From Prodigiosinella confusarubida (lineage in GTDB: Bacteria > Pseudomonadota > Gammaproteobacteria > Enterobacterales > Enterobacteriaceae), in the NCBI RefSeq assembly GCF_002847015.1, contig NZ_CP025085.1, positions 2,542,001 through 2,606,000 of the forward strand: a stretch of DNA of 64,000 bases. Direction: 5' to 3'. A model generated the notes under the pieces. The model did no database searches and was not told the origin of the DNA. It worked only from the letters and a program-made list of their open reading frames with translations. The stretch's first letter is position 1. The number at the start of each line of letters is the position of its first letter. Position numbers and translations under genes: made by a program. Positions 57,538 through 64,000 of the stretch are shown in pieces.

Positions 57538-58845
57538 TTGACATCAATGCCAATCAAAAAAATCGTGATTGTCGGCGGCGGTGCGGGCGGACTGGAACTG
57601 GCAACCAGTTTGGGTCATAAACTAGGACGCAAGGGCAACGCTGAAATCACGTTGATTGATCGCAACCATAGCCATCTCTGGAAGCCGTTATTGCATGAAG
57701 TCGCTACCGGTTCACTGGATGATAATATGGATGCGTTGAGCTATCTGGCGCATGCTCGCCATCACCATTTCCGATTTCAGTTGGGTACGTTGACGGATAT
57801 TAATCGTGAAAAAAAAGTGGTTCAACTGGCGGAAATCCGTAACGAACAGAGTGAACTGCTGGTAGTGGAGCGTACCTTGCCATATGACATTCTGGTGATG
57901 GCGTTGGGTAGCATATCGAATGATTTCGGTACTTCTGGCGTTAAAGATCACTGCATTTTCCTGGATAACCCCAGACAAGCACACCGTTTTCACAATGAAA
58001 TGCTGAATCTGTTCCTGAAATTTACAGCCCACCATGGCGAGAAGGATCGGGTGAATATCGCTATTGTTGGTGGTGGCGCTACTGGGGTTGAGCTGTCTGC
58101 TGAACTGTACAATGCGGTTAAACAACTACATAGTTACGGATTTGACGGATTAGATAATCAAGCGCTGAACGTGACGCTGGTAGAAGCGGGTGAACGTATT
58201 CTGCCGGCGCTGCCAGCACGAATCTCTGCCGCCGCGCATCAGGAGTTAACCAATATTGGTGTCCGGGTATTGACCAAAACCATGGTGACCAGTGCGCAAT
58301 CGGACGGATTGAATACCCGGGATGGTGAATTTATCAATGCCGATCTGATGGTTTGGGCGGCGGGCATTAAAGCACCCGACGCGATAAAGGACATTGCGGG
58401 TTTGGAAACCAACCGTATCAACCAGTTGGTGGTTGGGCCAACGTTACAGACAACCCGTGATCCTGATATTTTTGCCCTTGGTGACTGCGCTTCCTGTCCG
58501 CAGCCAACTGGAGGCGTTGTGCCACCGCGTGCTCAGGCCGCGCACCAGATGGCGTCACACTGCTATAGCAATATTCTTGCGCTACTGAATGGTCAGTCAC
58601 TGAAACCTTATATATACAAGGATCACGGCTCACTGGTTTCGCTGTCTAAATTCAGCACGGTTGGTAGTCTGATGGGCAACCTGATGCGAGGATCGGTGAT
58701 GATTGAAGGCCGAATCGCCCGTATCGTTTATATTTCCTTGTATCGTATGCATCAGATAGCACTACATGGATATATTAAAACGGGATTGATGATGTTGGTA
58801 GGTGGTATCAACCGAGTGATCCGTCCGCGTCTGAAGCTGCATTGA
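57538..58845 (+). CDS. ndh: NADH:quinone dehydrogenase II
   Basis: 435 residues from TTG 57538, with TCAGGGGGT upstream; E. coli ndh also starts with TTG. FAD Rossmann motif [14 protein letters not shown] at the start and NADH motif [19 protein letters not shown] at ~177, then [11 protein letters not shown] for FAD and a C-terminal amphipathic membrane-binding part ([25 protein letters not shown]). A non-proton-pumping NADH oxidase of the inner membrane. Confidence 0.98.
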   Translation: MTSMPIKKIVIVGGGAGGLELATSLGHKLGRKGNAEITLIDRNHSHLWKPLLHEVATGSLDDNMDALSYLAHARHHHFRFQLGTLTDINREKKVVQLAEIRNEQSELLVVERTLPYDILVMALGSISNDFGTSGVKDHCIFLDNPRQAHRFHNEMLNLFLKFTAHHGEKDRVNIAIVGGGATGVELSAELYNAVKQLHSYGFDGLDNQALNVTLVEAGERILPALPARISAAAHQELTNIGVRVLTKTMVTSAQSDGLNTRDGEFINADLMVWAAGIKAPDAIKDIAGLETNRINQLVVGPTLQTTRDPDIFALGDCASCPQPTGGVVPPRAQAAHQMASHCYSNILALLNGQSLKPYIYKDHGSLVSLSKFSTVGSLMGNLMRGSVMIEGRIARIVYISLYRMHQIALHGYIKTGLMMLVGGINRVIRPRLKLH

Positions 58846-59173
58846 TCGTTTGTCCCTCCTGGTCTGCATTCGCAGGCCAGCTACATTATTGATACTCTTC
58901 TCTGGGCAGCAGAATATCCCGTCTTTTTGCGCACTCTCGTTAAGAAAATTCCCAATTGGGTTTTTATTGTCACCAATCTACTATTTTTAGTTAACAAATC
59001 CTATTGTGAGCGAGAAAGACATTGTGCAAACTCTCGCATGTTTACTGGCGGCGGCGGTGTATATGTCACTATCTCTGAAGGATGGTTATTTAGATGTAAT
59101 CTCTGCGCTGCCGTGTAATGCATGTCGGGGCAGATGATGAACAATGTATAGTCATAGAGTCAGGAGGTTTCCT
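58846..59173 (+). other. ndh-ycfJ intergenic region
   Basis: About 330 bases. A hairpin TGGTCTGC / GCAGGCCA (58860-58879) lies just after ndh without a T-run. A 63-codon frame (58927-59118) has no ribosome-binding site or family and is not called. Confidence 0.5.
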
Positions 59174-59713
59174 GTGAACAAATCAATGTTAGCGGGTATA
59201 AGTATCGGGATGGTTGCGGCATTGGGGCTGGCTGCAGCTGCCAGTTTGGATGTCTTTTCGTCCAAACCTCAGTTTGCGCAAGTGTTGACAGCAATCCCAA
59301 TTAAAGAAACGGTGAAAACACCACGTAAGGAGTGCCGTAATGTGACGGTCACACATCGTCAACCGGTGCAGGATGAAAATCGTCTTGCCGGTTCGTTACT
59401 GGGGGCAGTTGCGGGTGGTGTACTTGGACATCAGATCGGTGGTGGTCGTGGTCAGGATGTGGCAACAGTTGCGGGTGCGCTGGCTGGTGGTTATGCCGGG
59501 AATCAAGTTCAGGGGAAAATGCAGAACAGCGATACCTATGTGACCTCCCAACAGCGTTGTAATACGGTCTATGATAAATCGCAGAAAGTGCTGGGCTATG
59601 ACGTGACCTATAAAATTGGTGATCGGCAAGGCAAAGTCCGAATGGATCGCGATCCTGGCACCCAAATCCCACTGGACCGCAATGGTCAGTTAGTGCTTAA
59701 TCCGCAGGTTTAA
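59174..59713 (+). CDS. ycfJ: Glycine zipper 2TM protein YcfJ
   Basis: 179 residues from GTG 59174 behind AGGAGG, as in E. coli YcfJ. N-terminal membrane segment (MLAGISIGMVAALGLAAAASL), then TPRKECRNVTVTHRQPVQDENR, a glycine zipper (LLGAVAGGVLGHQIGGGRGQDVATVAGALAGGYAGNQ in pieces) and GYDVTYKIGDRQGKVRMDRDPG. A predicted envelope protein of unknown role. The longer frame from 59144 is not supported. Confidence 0.94.
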   Translation: MNKSMLAGISIGMVAALGLAAAASLDVFSSKPQFAQVLTAIPIKETVKTPRKECRNVTVTHRQPVQDENRLAGSLLGAVAGGVLGHQIGGGRGQDVATVAGALAGGYAGNQVQGKMQNSDTYVTSQQRCNTVYDKSQKVLGYDVTYKIGDRQGKVRMDRDPGTQIPLDRNGQLVLNPQV

Positions 59714-59792
59714 ATTTGAGTATCAGATAAACAAAAACGGCGTTTTTACCGTAATGATTGTCGGTTATGAAACCCGGCTACAGAGGAAAACA

Positions 59793-59828
59793 ACCACGTT
59801 AGGTATCTCTCTGGGAACCCAACGTGGT
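59793..59828. repeat. Inverted repeat downstream of ycfJ
   Basis: ACCACGTT and AACGTGGT pair fully, extended by GGT/ACC after one mismatch. No T-run. Confidence 0.5.
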
Positions 59829-59868
59829 CTCTCTTCTTAAAACAGGGTTAAGTGAGCAGCATTAGGGT

Positions 59869-59902
59869 GTTGGTGGCTATTATTATAGCCAACGCTTTTT
59901 TC
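59869..59902 (+). terminator. ycfJ terminator
   Basis: GTTGG-T-GGCTAT pairs with ATAGCC-AAC around TATT and is followed by GCTTTTTTT. Confidence 0.75.
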
Positions 59903-59918
59903 CATTTGGTATGTCTAT

Positions 59919-60989
59919 TCAGTCATAAAGATTATCTGCCTGTACCGGGGCATGCATTTTACTCGGGCGAATGCGTTTAACCGAATCACGGATCACCAGC
60001 GTGCCATTCAATAGCAGATTACCCATTACTCTGTCCGGCTGCATAAGCTGGAGTTGTAGTAATCTGACGGCTTCTTTACCTAATTCGTCTCGCGGTACCT
60101 GCACCGACGTCAGGGGAATATCATGAATCGCTGCCAGATTAGCGCTATCCATACTCATGACGGAAACCTGCTGTGGTACTCGTAACTGGGCTTTATGCAA
60201 TGCATTTACTACACCTGCCGCCATAAAATCACCGCCGACCAATATGGCTGTCGGCATCTGTTCTGGCGAACAACCGGCTAAAAATTCAGTGACTTTCTGT
60301 TCTGCTTCGGTCGTGCTAAATCCTTGAGTAGTCAAGAGACATCGCGCTTCGTCAAAGGATAAATTATGGCTTTGGTAGGCATCACGGATACCTGCCAGAC
60401 GAAGCTCCATGGTGTAACGCCGCAGACATAAAAGAGTAAGTACCTCGCGGTGCCCTTGTTCAAATAAGTAGTTAGCTGAGAATTCGCCAATCAATTGATG
60501 TGCTGGCGAAACACCCGGTAGCTTCATTTTGCGATCAATACAGTTGATCAGAATGCAGGGTTTACCCAGGTCGGTTGCCAGCGCATGAACATACGGATCA
60601 TCAATACCCACCAACATGGCGGCTTCTGTTTCAGGATCACGCATTTTTTCCAGAAACAGTGCCACATCACAATCATTCTCTTCCAGACCACAATAGCGCA
60701 GGCGCACATCATGCAATGACAGCGCCTCGATGATGCTTTGAATAACGTTGTGATAAAAAATGTCAGACCGCACATTGAATGCCCGGGATGGCGCGAAAAT
60801 CATCAAACTCTTCAGCAATAAACGCCCCACGACCAAATCATCCAGTACGCCCTGCTGTCGGGCTGAATGAAGTATGCGTTCTCTGGCAGTGTTGCTGGTA
60901 TTGGTTTTTCCCGACAACACACGAGAGACTGTACTGATCGAAAACCCCGTTTGTGCCGCGATTTCGCGTATTTTCAGGTTTCTTTTCAT
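59919..60989 (-). CDS. LacI family transcriptional regulator
   Basis: 356 residues. The helix-turn-helix is LKIREIAAQTGFSISTVSRVLSGKTNTSNTARERI, with STVSRVL as the recognition and hinge lead. The rest is a periplasmic-binding-protein-like ligand domain (AILVGGDFMAAGVVNALHKAQLRVPQQVSVMSMDS, IPLTSVQVPRDELGKEAVRLL). Divergent from an MFS transporter and GH31 gene, so it most likely represses that pair until its sugar is present. A palindrome lies 26 bases ahead of its start. Confidence 0.94.
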   Translation of the reverse strand: MKRNLKIREIAAQTGFSISTVSRVLSGKTNTSNTARERILHSARQQGVLDDLVVGRLLLKSLMIFAPSRAFNVRSDIFYHNVIQSIIEALSLHDVRLRYCGLEENDCDVALFLEKMRDPETEAAMLVGIDDPYVHALATDLGKPCILINCIDRKMKLPGVSPAHQLIGEFSANYLFEQGHREVLTLLCLRRYTMELRLAGIRDAYQSHNLSFDEARCLLTTQGFSTTEAEQKVTEFLAGCSPEQMPTAILVGGDFMAAGVVNALHKAQLRVPQQVSVMSMDSANLAAIHDIPLTSVQVPRDELGKEAVRLLQLQLMQPDRVMGNLLLNGTLVIRDSVKRIRPSKMHAPVQADNLYD

Positions 60990-61014
60990 TTTGTGATCTC
61001 ACTACATTTATCAA

Positions 61015-61030
61015 ATGAAAAAATTTTCAT
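61015..61030. promoter_or_regulatory. Candidate operator of the LacI-type regulator
   Basis: ATGAAAA-AA-TTTTCAT is a perfect 7-bp-arm palindrome in the 316-base divergent region. A second half-site ATGAAAA occurs near 61092. Typical size and symmetry for LacI-family operators, though without the usual central CG. Confidence 0.5.
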
Positions 61031-61305
61031 GACAGATAAATAGCTTTCATACGGGTGTTTTCTGCCAGAAAGATGTTTCTCTGAACATAACATGAAAATA
61101 ATTGCAAAAATTCGGGTATTCCCAGGTTTTCAATTCTTCTATCTTGACTCCGATAAATCAATTCAGTGCTGATCACTGGGTTCATTAACTATAAATGTTT
61201 TAAAAAACAAAAAGATAAACATATAACTCTGCACAGCTTGATGACTGGTGGGTTTGGCATATAGCAGAACGCTGTCAGTCAGTGCGGTCCTACAAGGAGA
61301 TCATC

Positions 61306-62607
61306 ATGAGTCTCGACATTAATCAGTCTTCATCAGTAATAAAAGAAAAACGTAAATTGAAAAATTTGCGCTGGTGGATGCTTGTCCTGTTCCTGCTTGG
61401 TGTAACGGTCAACTACATTACTCGCAACTCTCTGGGTATTCTGGCCCCGGAACTGAAAACCAGCCTCAATATCAGTACCGAACAATATTCATGGATTGTC
61501 GGCGCTTTCCAACTGGCCTATACCATTTTCCAGCCATTATGCGGTTGGTTGATAGATGTGATTGGCCTGAAAGTGGGCTTTATGGTCTGCGCCATTGTCT
61601 GGGCAATGATGAGCCTATTGCACGCAGGCGTCAGTGGCTGGTTACAGCTTGCTGTCCTGCGTTTCTTTATGGGCGGAGCGGAGGCAGCCGCTACTCCGGC
61701 CAATGCCAAAACCATTGGCGAATGGTTCCCCAAAAAAGAGCGCCCAATTGCGGCCGGTTGGGCCGGGGTCGGGTTTTCCATTGGTGCGATGTTGGCACCG
61801 CCGATTATTGTTCTGGCTCACGTGTCTTTTGGCTGGCAAGGTGCATTTTTGTTTTCCGGCCTGTTGGCAATGGTGTGGGTGGTACTCTGGGGGTTGTTTT
61901 ACCATAGCCCGGAAACGCATCCCAATTTGAGTCGTGAAGAGCTGGCAATTATCAAGCAGGATAATGAACCGGCTCCGGTCAGGCAGCCTTTTTTCACTGC
62001 GCTGGCGACGGTGGCAAAGAATAAGCGTTTTTATGGTATCGCTATTCCAGCATTCATGGCAGAGCCGGCGTGGGCTGTGTTGAGCTTCTGGGTTCCACTG
62101 TATCTGGCCAAAGATCAGGGAATGGATTTGAAGCATATTGCCATGTTTGCCTGGTTGCCTTTTCTGGCGGCTGATTTTGGTAGTGTAATCAGTGGTTATC
62201 TGACCCGGTTATATGCCCGGTTGTTCGGTTGTTCCCGGATTAACTCCGTCGTCGCCAGCTCAGTAACCGGTGCCTTTCTGATGATATCGTTGGCGTTGGT
62301 CAGCATAACTAAAGACCCTTACGTCGCTATCATGTTGATTTCGATTGGTGGATTTGGTCATCAGGTGATCTCGTGCATGCTCAGTGCGCTGGTGGTGGAA
62401 TCGTTTGACAAAGGGCAGATGGCCACTGTCAACGGTATGCGCGGGTCTTTCGCCTGGATTGCCAGCTTTCTATTCTCACTGTTGATCGGTGTGACTGCGG
62501 ACAAGATTGGTTTTAACCCTTTGTTTATCGCCATGGGCTTTTTCGATCTGTTCGGTGCAGTGTTCCTGATCGCATTTATCGCTGAGCGTCGCTCACGAGT
62601 ACATTAA
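61306..62607 (+). CDS. MFS transporter, anion:cation symporter (ACS / hexuronate-type) family
   Basis: 433 residues from ATG 61306 with AAGGAG 6 bases ahead. Twelve predicted spans; the N-terminus VNYITRNSLGILAPELKTSLNIS and the loop NAKTIGEWFPKKERPIAAGW are typical of ExuT/GudP-like ACS transporters, which carry sugar acids or other small organic anions. Directly followed (33 bases) by a GH31 glycosidase and divergent from a LacI regulator, so it probably imports a glycoside or its acid form for that enzyme. Confidence 0.9.
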   Translation: MSLDINQSSSVIKEKRKLKNLRWWMLVLFLLGVTVNYITRNSLGILAPELKTSLNISTEQYSWIVGAFQLAYTIFQPLCGWLIDVIGLKVGFMVCAIVWAMMSLLHAGVSGWLQLAVLRFFMGGAEAAATPANAKTIGEWFPKKERPIAAGWAGVGFSIGAMLAPPIIVLAHVSFGWQGAFLFSGLLAMVWVVLWGLFYHSPETHPNLSREELAIIKQDNEPAPVRQPFFTALATVAKNKRFYGIAIPAFMAEPAWAVLSFWVPLYLAKDQGMDLKHIAMFAWLPFLAADFGSVISGYLTRLYARLFGCSRINSVVASSVTGAFLMISLALVSITKDPYVAIMLISIGGFGHQVISCMLSALVVESFDKGQMATVNGMRGSFAWIASFLFSLLIGVTADKIGFNPLFIAMGFFDLFGAVFLIAFIAERRSRVH

Positions 62608-62640
62608 ATCTGCTATCGCCATAATGAAAAAGAGTTACGC

Positions 62641-64000
62641 ATGAAAACACTAAAAAACTGGGTATTCCATCAGCAAACCGCTGATCGGATTGAGTTACTG
62701 GTTGATGATAGGCATATTTTCCAACTTTATGTTCTTGAACCCGGCCTATGTCGGGTATTAATTAAACAGGATGGAAAGTTACACCTGAACCGTACCTGGA
62801 GTATTGCGCCGCAGCAGGATGTGCCGTGGCAGGGGCGGTCGCGTGAAAGTACGGATGGATTTAGTCTGCCAGGATTCTCCTTGCGGCAACAGGATGGTGA
62901 ATTGCAACTCAGTACTGATCGCCTGCGAATAACGATTCATCAGCCTTTGGGGCTGGAGTGGGAATATTGCGATTCGCAGGGCGAATGGCAGCCATTAGCC
63001 GCCGATCGGCCGACCGGTGCGTATCTGCTGAATCAACATGGTGATGGCGTTGAGCATTATCAACGCCGTTTCCCTGAAGATCATTACTATGGTTTGGGAG
63101 AGAAAAGCGGCGATCTCAATCGGACGGGCCGTCGGTTTGAATTCCGTAATCTGGATGCAATGGGATATAACGCGGCAACGACGGATCCGCTCTATAAACA
63201 TCTTCCCTTTACCATTACTCACCGTAGAAACGTCAGCTTTGGTGTTTTTTATGACAATCTCAGCACGACATGGCTCGATTTGGGCAATGAAATCGACAAT
63301 TACCATCAGCCATACCGACGCTATCAGGCGCAAGCCGGCGATCTGGATTACTATCTGTTTCTCGGCCCCCAAATTCTGGCGGTGACCAAAGCATTTGTCC
63401 GGCTGACCGGGAAAACCCTGTTCGGACCTAAATGGAGTCTGGGATACAGTGGCTCAACGATGCACTATACCGATGCGCCTGATGCGCAGCAGCAGCTAAT
63501 GAAGTTTATCGCGCTGTGTCAACAACACGATATTCCCTGTGATTCGTTTCAACTCTCTTCCGGATATACTTCGATCGGTAGCAAGCGCTATGTTTTTCAC
63601 TGGAACCGGGACAAAGTGCCGAGCCCGCAGATTATGTCGCAAGCCTTTCATGATGCGGGCATCAAACTTGCCGCTAATATCAAACCTTGCCTGTTACAGG
63701 ATCATCCGCGGTATCAGGAGGTCGCCTCACAAGGGTTGTTCATCCGTGATGCAGATTGCGACTCTCCCGAACGTTCCAGCTTCTGGGATGATGAAGGTTC
63801 TCATCTCGACTTCACCAATCCGGCGACGGTGGCATGGTGGCAAGAGAACATCATGGTTCAACTGTTGGAAAATGGCATAGATTCGACCTGGAATGACAAT
63901 AATGAATTTGAAGTCTGGGACAAAGAGGCTCGTTGTCACGGGTTTGGTGAAGAAATTGCCATCAAACATATCCGACCTGTTATGCCATTACTGATGATGC
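62641..64000 (+). CDS. Glycoside hydrolase family 31 (alpha-glycosidase), N-terminal part
   Basis: Open from ATG 62641 to the right edge (453 codons seen), so the 3' end is missing. After an N-terminal beta-sandwich (~1-230, with HYYGLGEKSGDLNRTGRRFEFRN) comes the GH31 barrel: FGPKWSLGYSGSTMHYTD, CDSFQLSSGYTS, and the nucleophile Asp419 in TWNDNNEFE, a variant of the WNDMNE motif. GH31 includes alpha-glucosidases, alpha-xylosidases and sulfoquinovosidases. No signal peptide, so it works in the cytosol on sugar brought in by the neighbour transporter. Confidence 0.93.
   Translation, partial: MKTLKNWVFHQQTADRIELLVDDRHIFQLYVLEPGLCRVLIKQDGKLHLNRTWSIAPQQDVPWQGRSRESTDGFSLPGFSLRQQDGELQLSTDRLRITIHQPLGLEWEYCDSQGEWQPLAADRPTGAYLLNQHGDGVEHYQRRFPEDHYYGLGEKSGDLNRTGRRFEFRNLDAMGYNAATTDPLYKHLPFTITHRRNVSFGVFYDNLSTTWLDLGNEIDNYHQPYRRYQAQAGDLDYYLFLGPQILAVTKAFVRLTGKTLFGPKWSLGYSGSTMHYTDAPDAQQQLMKFIALCQQHDIPCDSFQLSSGYTSIGSKRYVFHWNRDKVPSPQIMSQAFHDAGIKLAANIKPCLLQDHPRYQEVASQGLFIRDADCDSPERSSFWDDEGSHLDFTNPATVAWWQENIMVQLLENGIDSTWNDNNEFEVWDKEARCHGFGEEIAIKHIRPVMPLLMM

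Noticed and set aside
58927-59118. 63-codon frame between ndh and ycfJ
   Set aside because: No ribosome-binding site, no family; ycfJ has its own clear signals downstream.
1-64000. CRISPR arrays, intact insertion sequences or prophage
   Set aside because: No regularly spaced repeats, transposase genes or phage structural genes were seen.

Overview
The window reads as chromosomal DNA of a motile, peritrichously flagellated Enterobacterales bacterium. The best fit is the Pectobacteriaceae (Dickeya / Pectobacterium / Brenneria type), judged from protein similarity remembered by eye; genus and species cannot be fixed without a search. More than half of it follows the E. coli order opgGH-mdtG-lpxL-trhO-bssS-dinI-pyrC-rne-rluC-yceF-yceD-rpmF-plsX-fabHDG-acpP-fabF-pabC-mltG-tmk-holB-tatD-ptsG-hinT-lpoB-thiK-nagZ-ycfP-ndh-ycfJ, with differences at the joints: an LDH2-type dehydrogenase replaces fhuE after ptsG, and ycfL is missing between hinT and lpoB.

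Region 1 (1-8.3 kb) is an AT-rich flagellin-modification type island ending at fliA-fliZ. It encodes a DegT aminotransferase (cut by the window edge), a methyltransferase with an unusual N-terminal domain, an ATP-grasp ligase, a Gfo/Idh/MocA oxidoreductase and an 810-residue fusion of GT2 glycosyltransferase, radical SAM and a C-terminal Rossmann domain. Together these look like a route that makes an unusual amino sugar and transfers it, probably onto flagellin. This is the most novel part of the window.

Region 2 (8.3-13.5 kb) holds phoH behind a recognisable PhoB box, a VOC-family protein, and a GC-rich foreign-looking cargo (TetR regulator divergent from an HSL-type esterase and a short-chain dehydrogenase) that ends flush with the 3' end of tRNA-Ser(GGA). 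Region 3 (13.7-20.4 kb) has an RpiB/LacAB-family protein, a decayed betI, fabA, lonH, matP, a DUF523 protein, a solitary GhoT/OrtT-type membrane toxin and two small orphan genes. Region 4 (21.0-22.7 kb) is a chemoreceptor with a C-terminal CheR/CheB-tether pentapeptide.

Region 5 (23.5-59.7 kb) is the conserved backbone: osmoregulated periplasmic glucan synthesis, lipid A acylation, tRNA modification, SOS modulation, pyrimidine synthesis, RNase E, the complete type II fatty acid synthesis cluster, folate and dTMP synthesis, the DNA polymerase delta' subunit, the glucose PTS transporter, cell-wall recycling and NADH dehydrogenase II. Several classical control sites can be seen here: a LexA box (dinI), Mlc, CRP and SgrS-pairing sites (ptsG) and an FNR box (ndh). 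Region 6 (59.9-64 kb) is a sugar-use cluster: a LacI regulator, a divergent MFS transporter and a GH31 glycosidase that runs off the right edge.
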